A stretch of 64,000 bases of DNA from Defluviicoccus sp. (GCA_029624735.1 JARSSM010000016.1:193993-257992), one strand, 5' to 3'; positions 47,779 to 57,462 are shown, counted from the stretch's first letter. The notes: generated by a model from the sequence alone, not told the origin. A program made the numbers and translations.

Positions 47779-48285
47779 ATGAGCAAACGAACGTTCTTGA
47801 TGTCCGGATTGGCGGCTCTCGGTGCTTCGGCCGCTGCTTTCGCGGGCGGGCGCAGAACGCACGCAGCGGCCGCGGGTAGCCCGGCGCAGCCCACACCCTT
47901 CGAGATCACCCGTAGCGAGGAGGAGTGGCGGAAGCTGTTGTCGCCGGAACAGTTCTACGTCCTGCGCCAGCACGGCACCGAGCGCGCCGGCACCAGCCCG
48001 CTGGACAAGGAACACCGCACGGGGACCTTCGCCTGCGCCGGCTGCGATTTGCCGCTGTTTCTATCCACGACCAAGTATGACAGCGGCACGGGCTGGCCCA
48101 GCTTCTGGGCGCCGATCGAGGGCGCGATCGGCACGTCGGAGGACAGGAGCTTCTTTGCCGTGCGGACCGAAGTCCACTGCCGCCGTTGCGGCGGTCACCT
48201 GGGGCACGTCTTCGACGATGGCCCGCCGCCGACGGGGCTGCGCTACTGCATGAACGGCGTGGCACTCGTCTTCGTGCCGGCATGA
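47779..48285 (+). CDS. msrB: exported peptide-methionine (R)-S-oxide reductase MsrB
   Basis: A 168-residue MsrB with an N-terminal signal. KRTFLMSGLAALGASAAAFAG is Tat-like with KR in place of RR, or an ordinary Sec signal. Zinc-site cysteines CAGC and CRRC are present, and the active site is RYCMNGVAL (Cys about 159). ATG 47779 has GAGG upstream; 47776 is an equal choice. It repairs methionine-R-sulfoxide, probably in the periplasm. Its stop overlaps the msrA start (ATGA). Confidence 0.85.
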   Translation: MSKRTFLMSGLAALGASAAAFAGGRRTHAAAAGSPAQPTPFEITRSEEEWRKLLSPEQFYVLRQHGTERAGTSPLDKEHRTGTFACAGCDLPLFLSTTKYDSGTGWPSFWAPIEGAIGTSEDRSFFAVRTEVHCRRCGGHLGHVFDDGPPPTGLRYCMNGVALVFVPA

Positions 48286-48932
48286 GCACGTCGCGGGCAA
48301 TATTTCGGTGGCTGCTGGCGGGGTGCACCGCAGGCTTGCTCACCATTCTCGCTGGAACAGGCTTCGGCTCAGCGGCCGATGCACCGGCGCCGGCAACCCA
48401 GAGCGCGCGCGCAATCTTTGCCGGCGGCTGCTTTTGGTGCATGGAGCCGCCGTTCGACGCCGTTCCAGGTGTGATTGCGACAGTGTCTGGCTACACCGGC
48501 GGCACGCGTGAGAATCCAAGCTACGAGCAAGTCTCCCAAGGTGGCACCGGCCATTTCGAGGCGATCGAGGTCACCTACGACCCGGCTCGCGTCAGTTACC
48601 CTCAGTTGCTGGAGGTATTCTGGCGCAACGTCGATCCGCTCGACGGCGGCGGCCAGTTCTGTGACCGGGGCAGCCAGTATGGGACGGCGATCTTCTACGC
48701 TAACGAAGACGAAAAGGCGGCGGCACTCAAGTCACGCGAGGCGGCTGCGGAAAAGCTCGTGATCAAAGGGCCGATCGTGACGCCGCTTCTGCCGGCGAAA
48801 GAATTCTATCCGGCCGAAGAGTATCACCAGAATTACTACCAGAAAAACCCGCTTCGCTATAAGTACTACCGTTATGCCTGTGATCGTGATCAGCGCTTGA
48901 AGGAAGTGTGGGGCGAAGCGAAGCAGCCGTGA
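48282..48932 (+). CDS. msrA: exported peptide-methionine (S)-S-oxide reductase MsrA
   Basis: A 216-residue MsrA with a hydrophobic N-terminus (residues about 9-28) and active site AGGCFWCMEPPF (Cys about 50). Later features are GGGQFCDRGSQYGTAIF and the C-terminal FYPAEEYHQNYYQKNP. With the overlapping msrB it makes a coupled periplasmic repair pair. Confidence 0.88.
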   Translation: MSTSRAIFRWLLAGCTAGLLTILAGTGFGSAADAPAPATQSARAIFAGGCFWCMEPPFDAVPGVIATVSGYTGGTRENPSYEQVSQGGTGHFEAIEVTYDPARVSYPQLLEVFWRNVDPLDGGGQFCDRGSQYGTAIFYANEDEKAAALKSREAAAEKLVIKGPIVTPLLPAKEFYPAEEYHQNYYQKNPLRYKYYRYACDRDQRLKEVWGEAKQP

Positions 48933-48943
48933 GGGGCGGCCCG

Positions 48944-49393
48944 ATGGGTGAAGTGGGGGCGGGCGCCACGTCGCGGCTCATTGTTGGCGACCTCGTCATC
49001 GATAGTGCCGAGCTCGAGGAGCGGTTCGTCCGCAGTGGCGGGCCCGGCGGGCAGAACGTCAACAAGGTCGCCACCGCCGTTCAGCTTCGTTTCGACGTCC
49101 GCCATTCGCCGTCACTTCCCGTGGACGTTCGCGCACGCCTGGAACGCTTGGCCGGCCGTATGGTCAGCCGGGACGGCGTGCTGATCATCACCGCCCAGCG
49201 CTTCCGCACCCAGGAGCGCAACCGGCAGGATGCACTCGAACGGCTGCTGGAGTGGATCCGGCGCGCCTTGATCGTGCCCCGCTCACGCAGGCCGACCCGG
49301 CCTTCGGCAGCCGCGGTCCGCAATCGGCTGGACGCAAAGCGGCGGCGCGCAACGCTGAAAGCCCGGCGCCGGGAAGGTTCCACCGAGGAGTAG
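48944..49393 (+). CDS. arfB: peptidyl-tRNA hydrolase ArfB
   Basis: A 149-residue ribosome-rescue factor with the GGQ catalytic motif in RSGGPGGQNVNK (about residues 28-39) and a basic C-terminal tail (RNRLDAKRRRATLKARRR) that enters the empty mRNA channel. It frees stalled ribosomes. Starts at ATG 48944 with AGGGG upstream; a GTG at 48929 overlapping the msrA stop is an alternative. Confidence 0.9.
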   Translation: MGEVGAGATSRLIVGDLVIDSAELEERFVRSGGPGGQNVNKVATAVQLRFDVRHSPSLPVDVRARLERLAGRMVSRDGVLIITAQRFRTQERNRQDALERLLEWIRRALIVPRSRRPTRPSAAAVRNRLDAKRRRATLKARRREGSTEE

Positions 49394-49564
49394 CGGGCAC
49401 GACCGCAGATTGTTCTGCCGTGGATCGCCAGTTGAAATTCAACCCCCGTTCGTGGCTTATCTCCGGTGGCCAGCCCGTGTTACCGTCTCACTTTGGCGGC
49501 AAGACGTCGGCGTGTGCGCCAACCAGCGCCTCCTTTTCGTTCCGGACAGCGGATCGGCACGGTA

Positions 49565-50932
49565 ATGACATTGAGAACGCCGGAAATGGACGAGACGGCC
49601 CTGCGTGCAGTCCGCGTCCTGCGTGACCGGTTGGAGAAGCGTACCGCCATCATCGGCGTCATCGGCCTGGGCTATGTTGGCCTGCCGCTGGCGCTCGCCT
49701 GCTGCAAGCCCGGCTTCACTGTCATTGGTTTCGACATCGATTCCGCCAAGGTCGAGGTGTTGAACCGTGGCGAGAGCCCGATCAAGCACATCCCAAGCGA
49801 ACCGGTGGCTTCGGCCCGAGCCGCGGGGCAGTTCGAGGCTTCGGCCGACTTCCAGCGCTTGAACGAGCCGGACGCGCTGATGATCTGCGTGCCGACGCCG
49901 CTCGGTGCGCATCGGGAGCCGGATCTCCGCTTCGTTGAAGCGACGACGCGCTCGATTGCCGCCCGCCTGCGCCCCGGCCAGCTTGTCATCCTGGAATCAA
50001 CGACCTACCCCGGTACGACGCGGGAAGTCCTGAAGCCGATCCTGGAGGCAAGCGGCTTTCAGAGTGGCATCGATTTCTTTCTCGCCTATTCGCCGGAACG
50101 CGAGGATCCCGGCAACAGCGAATACGATACCGCGCGGATCCCCAAGATTGTGGCCGGCGATGGCGAGGCGGCCAGCATGCTGGCGCAGACGCTCTACAAT
50201 CATGTCGTCGCCCGGACCGTCCCCGTCTCCAACCTCGATACCGCAGAGGCGGTCAAGATCACCGAAAACATCTTCCGCGCCGTCAACATCGCTCTCGTCA
50301 ACGAGCTGAAGATGGTCTACGCCGCCATGGGCATCGACATCTTCGAGGTCATCGACGCCGCCAAGACCAAGCCGTTCGGCTTCATGCCGTTCTATCCCGG
50401 CCCCGGCCTGGGCGGCCACTGCATCCCGATCGATCCGTTCTATCTCACCTGGAAGGCGCGCGAGTTCCACATCTCGACGCGCTTTATCGAGCTGGCGGGC
50501 GAGGTCAACGCCGCCATGCCCCGCTATGTCGTCGAGCGGCTGCGCTGCGAGCTTGATTGCCGCTTCGGCAAAGGCTTGAACGGAACCCGGATCCTGATCG
50601 TCGGTGTCGCCTACAAGAAAAACGTCGATGACCTGCGCGAAAGTCCGGCGCTCGAAATCATCAAGCTCCTGGACGCGCTGGGCGCCAAGATCGACTACCA
50701 CGACCCGTTCTTTCCGGTGATCCCGCCGACCAGGGAGTATCCCGATCTTGCCGGCAAGGCCTCAGTGCCGCTGGAGCCGTACCTGATCGCCCGCTACGAT
50801 GCCGCACTCATCGTCACCGACCATTCGGGCGTCGATTACGACCAGCTGCTTGAATATGCGAAGCTGGTCGTCGACACCCGCCACGTCATCCCGCCGACCC
50901 ACCCGCAAGCAGGTATCGTCGCTCGCGCCTGA
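49565..50932 (+). CDS. nucleotide-sugar dehydrogenase (UDP-GlcNAc/UDP-Glc 6-dehydrogenase family)
   Basis: A 455-residue dehydrogenase. It has the Rossmann motif VIGLGYVGLPLALAC (about residues 31-45), the substrate region ESTTYPGTT and AYSPEREDPGN, and the catalytic GPGLGGHCIPIDPFYL (Cys about 285), then VGVAYKKNVDDLRESPA. The pattern fits WbpA/WbpO-type UDP-N-acetylhexosamine dehydrogenases more than UDP-glucose dehydrogenase. It makes uronic-acid precursors for surface glycans. The start at 49565 is preferred over 49466. Confidence 0.85.
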   Translation: MTLRTPEMDETALRAVRVLRDRLEKRTAIIGVIGLGYVGLPLALACCKPGFTVIGFDIDSAKVEVLNRGESPIKHIPSEPVASARAAGQFEASADFQRLNEPDALMICVPTPLGAHREPDLRFVEATTRSIAARLRPGQLVILESTTYPGTTREVLKPILEASGFQSGIDFFLAYSPEREDPGNSEYDTARIPKIVAGDGEAASMLAQTLYNHVVARTVPVSNLDTAEAVKITENIFRAVNIALVNELKMVYAAMGIDIFEVIDAAKTKPFGFMPFYPGPGLGGHCIPIDPFYLTWKAREFHISTRFIELAGEVNAAMPRYVVERLRCELDCRFGKGLNGTRILIVGVAYKKNVDDLRESPALEIIKLLDALGAKIDYHDPFFPVIPPTREYPDLAGKASVPLEPYLIARYDAALIVTDHSGVDYDQLLEYAKLVVDTRHVIPPTHPQAGIVARA

Positions 50933-50979
50933 CGTGCGTCAGCGCTCGTGCAGAAGTTGCGGAGCAGACCTTTAGGGGG

Positions 50980-51054
50980 TGGCTCCGGAGGAGGGATTCG
51001 AACCCCCGACCCAGCGGTTAACAGCCGCTTGCTCTACCACTGAGCTACTCCGGA
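50980..51054 (-). tRNA. tRNA-Asn (anticodon GTT)
   Basis: Reverse strand: acceptor TCCGGAG/CTCCGGA, anticodon loop CTGTTAA between GCGG and CCGC-type stems, T-arm GGTTCGAATCC, discriminator G, encoded CCA. 75 bases. Anticodon GTT. Confidence 0.95.
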
Positions 51055-51061
51055 ATGAAGA

Positions 51062-51135
51062 TGGAGGCGCGGACCGGATTTGAACCGGTGTACACGGCTT
51101 TGCAGGCCGCTGCGTAGCCACTCCGCCACCGCGCC
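51062..51135 (-). tRNA. tRNA-Cys (anticodon GCA)
   Basis: Reverse strand: acceptor GGCGCGG/CCGCGCC, anticodon loop CTGCAAA, T-arm GGTTCAAATCC, discriminator T, CCA encoded. 74 bases. It lies 7 bases upstream of tRNA-Asn on the same strand; the two may share a transcript. Confidence 0.95.
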
Positions 51136-51201
51136 CCTGACGCGCCGTCCTCATCGGTGCCGGCATCAGCACCCAGACGCCTCGGAGCGGTACTTGCGGG
51201 G

Positions 51202-51230
51202 AACTTAGACGCCACTCCTCTTACGGTCAA
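51202..51230 (-). promoter_or_regulatory. promoter candidate for tRNA-Cys/tRNA-Asn
   Basis: Reading the reverse strand: TTGACC (51230-51225), 17-base spacer, TAAGTT (51207-51202). It is 67 bases upstream of the mature tRNA-Cys 5' end. The -35 match is good (5 of 6), the -10 match moderate. Confidence 0.45.
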
Positions 51231-51346
51231 GCATCCGTGCGCGTGCACTAGAGCGTTGTGTTGAGCCCGAGCCGGGGCTATAAGGCGCAGCGATATCGCG
51301 CACGCACGCTGGCTGCGCTTGTCTGTTTTCCGTCTCAGGGCCTGCC

Positions 51347-52000
51347 ATGGATTACGCCGCCGCCCGTGCAAAGATGGTCGCGAACCAGATTCGCACCAAC
51401 CGGATCACCGATCCGGCCGTGATCGCGGCGATGGCGGCGGTGCCGCGCGAGGCCTTTCTGCCGGCGCATCTGCAGGGCGTTGCCTATATCGACGAGGATG
51501 TCGCGTTGGGCGGCGGTCGCTTCCTCCTGGAGCCGCTCGTGACCGCCCAACTGTTGCAGGTCGCCGAGCTGGCTGCCGACGACGTCGTCCTCATCGTCGG
51601 TTGCGGCGTTGGCTACGATGCGGCGGTGGCGGCGCAGATTGCTGGTGCCGTCGTTGGCCTGGAAAGCGATCCCGGCCTTGTGCAGACAGCGCGGCGCATC
51701 CTGACGGAACAGGGTTTCGGCATGGTGACCATCGTCGAGGGGCCGTTGGCGCAAGGATTTGCCCGCCAGGCGCCGTACGATGTCATCGTCTTCGCCGGCG
51801 CCGTTGCGGCACCGCCGGCTGCGATCACCGAGCAACTCGCTGAGGGTGGGCGCATGGTTGCCGTGATTGCCGACGGCACCGGGATCGGCCGGGGCACCCT
51901 GTTCGTCAAGGCCGGCGGCATCGTCTCGCACCGGGTCGCCTTTGATGCGGCAACGCCGTTTCTGGCAGGCTTCGAACCGCAGCCACAGTTCAGCTTTTGA
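51347..52000 (+). CDS. pcm: protein-L-isoaspartate O-methyltransferase family
   Basis: A 217-residue SAM methyltransferase. It begins with ARAKMVANQIRTNRITDPAVIAAMAAVPREAFLP, the family signature, and has motif I VLIVGCGVGYDAAVAAQI. It would repair isoaspartyl residues; in alphaproteobacteria the pcm gene is commonly placed directly before the tolC-type gene, as here. Confidence 0.87.
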   Translation: MDYAAARAKMVANQIRTNRITDPAVIAAMAAVPREAFLPAHLQGVAYIDEDVALGGGRFLLEPLVTAQLLQVAELAADDVVLIVGCGVGYDAAVAAQIAGAVVGLESDPGLVQTARRILTEQGFGMVTIVEGPLAQGFARQAPYDVIVFAGAVAAPPAAITEQLAEGGRMVAVIADGTGIGRGTLFVKAGGIVSHRVAFDAATPFLAGFEPQPQFSF

Positions 52001-52172
52001 AATGGCCCGTGCATTTCAGGGTGGGGGTGACCGTTAAGCCACACCTTGTCACGCCTGTGCGAGAAGCTCTTGACCCTTTAACTGCAATCTGTTGGGAATT
52101 GCTTTTCAACGAGAATGACGTCAAGAGCAATCAGTGTTTCCCCGAAAACTTGAAAAAGGGGGCAATTCTTCC

Positions 52173-53567
52173 ATGAAAGCCCAACGGTTCGGACTGGTTT
52201 GTGCTGTTGTTGCGGCGACTGTCGGGATTAACAGCCCTGTTTCAAGCGAGACGCTAACGGAAGCGTTGACGCAAGCCTACCAATACAATCCCCGCCTGAT
52301 GGCGCAACGCGCCCGTCTGCGCAGTGTGGATGAACAAGTGCCCCAGGCGTTGTCGGGCTGGCGGCCGACGCTCACGGCGAGCGGCAACGCCGGCTACCGG
52401 CATATCGACCAGCAGGAAGACAAAGCGATTGACGCATCCGACAATCTCTTCAATCGCAGGGTGAATGCGACGATCGAGCAACCGCTGTTTCGTGGCGGGC
52501 GCACGATGGCGGCGACGCGATCTGCGGAGAACTCGGTGCGCGCCGAGCGGGCGCGGCTGTGGTCGGCGGAGCAGAACATTCTTCTCAATGCGACGACGGC
52601 CTACGTCGATGTCGTTGCCGCCGCGGCCGTCGTTGAGCTGCAAATCCGCAACGAACAGCGCTTGGGCCGCCAGTTGGAGGCGACCCGTGACCGGTTCCGG
52701 GTCGGCGAGGTGACCAAGACCGACGTCTTCCAGTCGGAAGCCCGCCTTGCCCGCGCGACCGCCGAACGGATCCGTGCCGAGGGCGCCCTTGAGGCCCAGC
52801 GGGCGGTGTACAAGAACGTGGTCGGCGTCCTGCCGGGTGCCGTCAGCAAGCCGCCGGTTCCGACGCCCTTGCCGCCAACCAGGGAGGCAGCGATCTCCGG
52901 TGCCTTGGGCGGCAATCCTGACATCCTCGCCGCCGAGTTCGATGAGCGCTCGTCCATGGACGATATCGACTTCGTGCGCGGCGAACTGCTGCCGTCGGTC
53001 AGCTTGGTTGGCGAAGCCGAGCGCGAGTGGGAAGCGGCGCGGGAGGGATCCCGCTTCGACACCCTCGAGGCCTCCGTGCGGATGACGGTGCCACTCTATC
53101 AAGCCGGCGGTACCTATTCGCGGCTGCGGGCGGCGAAACAGACGGCAGCCGAGCGGCGGCGCCTGATGGATCAGGCTCGACGCAATGCAGAGGAGGCGGC
53201 GAGCCAGGGCTTCACCAACGTGCAGACGGCCCGCGCTGCCACCAAGTCGTTCGTGAAGCAGGTGCAGGCGAACGAGGTCGCCCTCGAAGGCGTGAAGCGC
53301 GAGGCCGACGTCGGCGCCCGGACGGTGCTCGACATCCTCGATGCGGAGCAGGAACTGGTCGACTCGCAGGTCCGTCTGGTTCAGGCGGAGCGGGAGGAGA
53401 TCGTCGCTTCGTACGAGCTTACGGCCGCGACCGGTGACTTGACGGCCGACAAGCTGCAGCTTCCGGTAGAGCACTACGATCCTGAAGCACACTACCGCGA
53501 GGTTCGCGGCAGGTGGTTTGGGGGTTCGTCGAGCGGTGACGTGAGCAGTGATTTCCGCAAACCGTGA
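52173..53567 (+). CDS. tolC: TolC-family outer-membrane efflux protein
   Basis: A 464-residue outer-membrane channel for type I secretion or drug efflux. A signal peptide (residues about 1-26, ending VSSE) is followed by the repeated ALTQAYQYNPRLMAQRARLR pattern of the TolC structural repeat, and the second repeat has LDILDAEQELVDSQVRLV. ATG 52173 preferred over 52134. Paired with pcm. A GC hairpin follows the gene. Confidence 0.87.
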   Translation: MKAQRFGLVCAVVAATVGINSPVSSETLTEALTQAYQYNPRLMAQRARLRSVDEQVPQALSGWRPTLTASGNAGYRHIDQQEDKAIDASDNLFNRRVNATIEQPLFRGGRTMAATRSAENSVRAERARLWSAEQNILLNATTAYVDVVAAAAVVELQIRNEQRLGRQLEATRDRFRVGEVTKTDVFQSEARLARATAERIRAEGALEAQRAVYKNVVGVLPGAVSKPPVPTPLPPTREAAISGALGGNPDILAAEFDERSSMDDIDFVRGELLPSVSLVGEAEREWEAAREGSRFDTLEASVRMTVPLYQAGGTYSRLRAAKQTAAERRRLMDQARRNAEEAASQGFTNVQTARAATKSFVKQVQANEVALEGVKREADVGARTVLDILDAEQELVDSQVRLVQAEREEIVASYELTAATGDLTADKLQLPVEHYDPEAHYREVRGRWFGGSSSGDVSSDFRKP

Positions 53568-53603
53568 AGACTTTCGTCACTTTTTTCCCTTATCGTACTG
53601 CGT

Positions 53604-53630
53604 TCAGGGCTGGCGTGCTGCCGGCCCTGA
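53604..53630 (+). terminator. hairpin after tolC
   Basis: Stem TCAGGGC (53604-53610) plus GG with CC plus GCCCTGA (53624-53630), around a 7-base loop. No T-run follows, so it is only a weak terminator candidate. A shorter hairpin with TTTTTT (near 53579-53586) lies just upstream. Confidence 0.4.
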
Positions 53631-53673
53631 TGGCGTGATAACGGACTAAAGCGGCACTGGACAGGCACGGACG

Positions 53674-54312
53674 ATGACGGACGACCCTCAGAAGAGCAAG
53701 GCTTCGCAGCAAGAACCGTCCATGGAAGATATTCTCGCCTCGATCCGCAGGATCCTGGCCGAGGATACGGGCGGGACTGCCGAGAAGGAGGCGGTTGCGC
53801 GCGACGTGGACGTGCAGGAGGTTCTTCCGTCGGAGCCGGACGAACCGCCGGCACCGCTGCAACCCGAGCCCGACGCGGAAGAAGCGGCCGAACCAGAGCC
53901 GCCCTTCGAGATCGAAGAGCCGCACGCCGAACCCGCGGAGGCGATGTTCCAGGAGGAAGAGGTGCCGATTCAGCAACCGATCGAGGACGACGATGATCTG
54001 GTCGAAGAAGAGGATCAGGACGAGGAGGTGTTCGATCTGACGCCGAACATGAAGGCAAAACCCGAGCGCGCTCTGATCTCGCACAACGCCGTTGACAGCG
54101 CGACCGACGTCCTGTCGCAGCTGGCGCGTGCCATTCTCGATCGGCGCGATATCGCCGTTGGCTCGCGCGATGTCACGCTTGAATCGATGGTGCGGACGAT
54201 GTTGCGGCCGTTGCTGAAGGAGTGGCTGGACCGCAATCTGCCGTACTTGATCGAGCGGTTGGTGAAGAAAGAAATCGACCTGATGGTCAACCGCGCCGAG
54301 CGACTCGACTAA
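53674..54312 (+). CDS. popZ: pole-organising protein PopZ (DUF2497)
   Basis: A 212-residue protein with PopZ's three parts. The N-terminal helix is EPSMEDILASIRRILAED (about residues 14-31). A long acidic proline-rich linker follows (about 45-125, many Glu/Asp/Pro). The C-terminal oligomerisation region is LESMVRTMLRPLLKEWLDRNLPYLIERLVKKEI. It is expected to condense at the cell pole and anchor chromosome and signalling proteins. It lies between tolC and valS. Confidence 0.92.
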   Translation: MTDDPQKSKASQQEPSMEDILASIRRILAEDTGGTAEKEAVARDVDVQEVLPSEPDEPPAPLQPEPDAEEAAEPEPPFEIEEPHAEPAEAMFQEEEVPIQQPIEDDDDLVEEEDQDEEVFDLTPNMKAKPERALISHNAVDSATDVLSQLARAILDRRDIAVGSRDVTLESMVRTMLRPLLKEWLDRNLPYLIERLVKKEIDLMVNRAERLD

Positions 54313-54348
54313 AGGCCTCATCGGCCTCATCCTGGTGACCGCAACGCC

Positions 54349-54384
54349 GCCGGCGGGGGGACCTCGCCGGCGCTCGTGGCTTTT
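54349..54384 (+). terminator. weak terminator between popZ and valS
   Basis: GCCGGCG (54349-54355) pairs with CGCCGGC (54365-54371) with a 9-base loop; a TTTT run follows only after nine more bases (54381-54384). Confidence 0.35.
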
Positions 54385-54395
54385 CATAAAACGGC

Positions 54396-57083
54396 ATGCA
54401 ACTCGAAAAAACATATCATCCGGGACGTATCGAGCAAACGTGGTATGCGGCGTGGGAGCAGGCGGGCGCTTTCCGCTGCGGCCGGGTCGATGGCGCAGCG
54501 TACACGATCGTCATTCCGCCGCCGAACGTGACCGGCAGCCTCCACGTCGGGCACGCGCTGAACAATACCCTGCAGGATATTCTCGTCCGCGCGGCCCGGA
54601 TGCAGGGGCGCGATGTGTTGTGGCAGCCTGGGACCGATCATGCCGGCATCGCCACCCAGATGGTGGTTGAGCGGCAGCTGGGTGCGGAGGGGCTATCCCG
54701 CCACGACCTCGGCCGGCAGGGGTTCATCGATCGGGTCTGGAACTGGAAGGCGACCTCCGGCGGCACAATCACCGGGCAGCTGCGCCGCCTGGGCGCATCC
54801 TGTGACTGGTCGCGCGAGCGCTTCACCATGGATGAAGGCCTGTCGCTCGCGGTGCGCAAGGTGTTTGTCGACCTCTACCGCCGCGGGCTGGTGTACCGCG
54901 ACAAGCGGCTGGTGAACTGGGACCCCTTCCTGCAGACCGCCATTTCCGACCTCGAAGTCGAACAGCGCGAGCAGCCGGGCCATCTGTGGACATTTCGCTA
55001 TCCGATCGAGGGCGAGGCCGGCGCCTACATCGCCGTTGCGACGACGCGGCCGGAAACCATGCTGGGCGATACGGCAGTCGCCGTTCACCCTGAGGACGGC
55101 CGTTATGCCGGCCTGATCGGCCGCCGCTGCATCCTGCCGATCGTCAATCGGCCGATCCCGATCGTGGCCGACGCGCATGCCGATCCGGCCAAGGGCACCG
55201 GCGCGGTGAAGATCACGCCTGCGCATGATTTCAACGACTTCGAGGTTGGCCGGCGGCACGGCCTGGCGATGATCAACGTGCTTGATGCGCGCGCGTGCAT
55301 GAACGATGCGGTCCCGGAGCGTTACCAGGGCCTCGATCGCTACGAGGCGCGCGATGCGATCGTTGCTGAGATGCGCACCCTTGGCCTGTTCGAGAAAATC
55401 GAGGACCACGTGCTGATGATGCCCTACGGCGATCGTTCCGGCGTCGTCATTGAGCCGTGGCTGATCGATCAGTGGTTCGTCGACGCGAAGACGCTGGCGG
55501 AACCGGCGATCCGGGCGGTCGAGGAGGGGCGCACCCGCTTCCTGCCCGAGCAGTGGACCAAGACCTATTACGACTGGATGAAGGACATCCAGCCCTGGTG
55601 CGTGTCGCGGCAGATCTGGTGGGGGCACCAGATCCCGGCCTGGTACGGACCTGACGGCACCATCTTTGTCGAGATGACCGAGGCCGATGCGCTCACCGCC
55701 GCCAAGGCGCACTACGGCACACTGCCGGCGCTGCGGCGGGATGACGACGTGCTGGATACCTGGTTTTCATCGGCGCTGTGGCCGTTTTCGACCCTGGGCT
55801 GGCCCGAGGAAACCGAGGACCTCAAACGCTACTACCCGACCGACGTGCTGGTGACCGGCTTCGACATCATCTTCTTCTGGGTCGCCCGGATGATGATGAT
55901 GGGGCTGCACTGCATGGGCGAAGTGCCGTTTTCGACCGTCTACATCCATGCCCTGGTCCGCGACGAGAAGGGCCAGAAGATGTCGAAGTCGAAGGGCAAT
56001 GTGATGGATCCGCTCAAGCTCATCGATGCCTACGGGGCCGATGCGTTGCGCCTCACGCTCACCGCGCAGGCGGCTCAGGGCCGCGACGTCAAGCTGTCCG
56101 AAGCGCGGGTCGAAGGCTATCGCAACTTCTGCACCAAGCTGTGGAACGCGGCCCGGTTCTGTCAGATGAACGGCGCCACCCCGGTCAAGGGGTTCGATCC
56201 GGCCGGCTGTCTGGAGCCGGTCAACCGCTGGCTGGTCAGCAAGCTTGCGGCCGCTGCCGGCCGTGCCGAGGCTGCCCTTGCCGCCTACCGCTTCAACGAC
56301 TATGCGAACGGGCTTTATCAATTTACGTGGGGGACGTTCTGCGACTGGTATGTCGAGTTCGCGAAGTCATTGCTGCTCGGCGGCAGCCCCTCGGCGCAGG
56401 CCGAGACGCGCGCCGTTGCCGGCTGGGCGCTCGATCAGATCCTGCACCTCCTGCATCCAGTCATCCCGTTTGTGACCGAGGAGCTGTTTCAGCGGTTGGC
56501 GGAGCGCAGGGGCGCTCTGTTGGTCACGCAGCCGTGGCCGGCGCTCGATCCGGCGCTCATCGATCCGGCCGCGGAAGGGGAACTGGACTGGGTGATCCGG
56601 CTCGTCTCCCTGGTGCGCACCATTCGCGCGGAAGTCAACGTACCGCCCTCGGCGCGCATGGCGCTGCTGCTCAAGGCTGAGGGCGAGCGGCAGCAGCCGG
56701 ACGGCGCGCTTGCGCGGCGGATCGACCAATATGCCGAGGTGATCACCCAGCTGGCGCGGGTCAACAGGGTCGAGATCGCGGATGGCGAGACGCCTGCGGG
56801 CTGTGTGCAGGACGATCTGGAAGGCCTCACGGTGCTGCTGCCAATCGCTGATGTCATCGACGTCGGTGCCGAGCGCGCGCGCTTGGCCAAGGAGATCGCG
56901 CGCCTGGACGGCGAAATCACTCGCTTCGACAAGCGCCTCGCGAACGCGGCATTCGTTGCCAAGGCCCCGCCCGAGGTGGTTGAGACCGAGCGCGAGAAGC
57001 GGGCCGATGCGCACAGCGCGCGGGTCCGGCTTGGTGAGGCCGCGCGCCGCTTGGCCGCCGTGGGCGGCAGCAAACCGGCCTGA
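54396..57083 (+). CDS. valS: valyl-tRNA synthetase
   Basis: An 895-residue class I synthetase. HIGH-type [12 protein letters not shown] (about residues 45-56), CP1 editing domain with [22 protein letters not shown] as [14 protein letters not shown], and a C-terminal coiled coil (from about residue 825). It charges tRNA-Val and edits threonine. The Arg-rich C-terminus is normal. Confidence 0.96.
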   Translation: MQLEKTYHPGRIEQTWYAAWEQAGAFRCGRVDGAAYTIVIPPPNVTGSLHVGHALNNTLQDILVRAARMQGRDVLWQPGTDHAGIATQMVVERQLGAEGLSRHDLGRQGFIDRVWNWKATSGGTITGQLRRLGASCDWSRERFTMDEGLSLAVRKVFVDLYRRGLVYRDKRLVNWDPFLQTAISDLEVEQREQPGHLWTFRYPIEGEAGAYIAVATTRPETMLGDTAVAVHPEDGRYAGLIGRRCILPIVNRPIPIVADAHADPAKGTGAVKITPAHDFNDFEVGRRHGLAMINVLDARACMNDAVPERYQGLDRYEARDAIVAEMRTLGLFEKIEDHVLMMPYGDRSGVVIEPWLIDQWFVDAKTLAEPAIRAVEEGRTRFLPEQWTKTYYDWMKDIQPWCVSRQIWWGHQIPAWYGPDGTIFVEMTEADALTAAKAHYGTLPALRRDDDVLDTWFSSALWPFSTLGWPEETEDLKRYYPTDVLVTGFDIIFFWVARMMMMGLHCMGEVPFSTVYIHALVRDEKGQKMSKSKGNVMDPLKLIDAYGADALRLTLTAQAAQGRDVKLSEARVEGYRNFCTKLWNAARFCQMNGATPVKGFDPAGCLEPVNRWLVSKLAAAAGRAEAALAAYRFNDYANGLYQFTWGTFCDWYVEFAKSLLLGGSPSAQAETRAVAGWALDQILHLLHPVIPFVTEELFQRLAERRGALLVTQPWPALDPALIDPAAEGELDWVIRLVSLVRTIRAEVNVPPSARMALLLKAEGERQQPDGALARRIDQYAEVITQLARVNRVEIADGETPAGCVQDDLEGLTVLLPIADVIDVGAERARLAKEIARLDGEITRFDKRLANAAFVAKAPPEVVETEREKRADAHSARVRLGEAARRLAAVGGSKPA

Positions 57084-57098
57084 CGGGCGGTGGCAGCC

Positions 57099-57215
57099 AT
57101 GGCGAACGACAGCAATCGCAGCGTCGGCAAGAAGGTCCTGATCGCGCTCGCGATGGTCGTGACAGTGGCGTGGGTCGTCGCACTCGTCGCGACCCTGGTT
57201 CCCACCATATTCTGA
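57099..57215 (+). CDS. small single-pass membrane protein
   Basis: An open frame of 38 residues, MANDSNRSVGKKVLIALAMV to VPTIF, 15 bases after valS. One hydrophobic helix of about 22 residues follows a polar N-terminus with Gly-Lys-Lys. A GGGCGGTGG stretch upstream could serve as a ribosome-binding site. No family recognised; expression is unproven. Confidence 0.45.
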   Translation: MANDSNRSVGKKVLIALAMVVTVAWVVALVATLVPTIF

Positions 57216-57282
57216 TCGAGGCCGTGATCGGCAGGGCGGCGCGCCCGCACCCTATGCCTTCGCGCAACAGCCCGCCGAGCCG

Positions 57283-57462
57283 CTAGCAGTTGCCCTTCTT
57301 TGCCTGACCCGGCGGGCAGAAGTCGCGCTGCGGCTCCGCCGGGCCGATCACGACCTTCGGCGGTGTCACCTCGACCTTGGGGCCCTTGACCTCGGTGGTG
57401 CACGCGGCAAGCGGCAACACCGTGCAGAGCAAGAGTGCAAGCCAGATCATTCTGAACCTCAT
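57283..57462 (-). CDS. small lipoprotein, unknown
   Basis: A 59-residue protein with a signal peptide and lipobox LPLAAC (Cys21), then a short Pro/Lys-rich polar tail with Cys49 and a C-terminal Cys59. Starts at ATG 57462 with a second ATG four codons later. It is divergent from the nuclease gene at 57769. Function unknown. Confidence 0.6.
   Translation of the reverse strand: MRFRMIWLALLLCTVLPLAACTTEVKGPKVEVTPPKVVIGPAEPQRDFCPPGQAKKGNC

Noticed and set aside
49431-49443. A 13-bp palindrome GTTGAA-a-TTCAAC upstream of the nucleotide-sugar dehydrogenase.
   Set aside because: Short, isolated and not aligned with a promoter, so not distinguishable from chance.
52070-52098. A TTGACC box before tolC as a promoter.
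   Set aside because: At the expected 17-base spacing the -10 position reads TGGGAA, which does not match.
52116-52123. TGACGTCA palindrome upstream of tolC.
   Set aside because: Only eight bases, frequent by chance.
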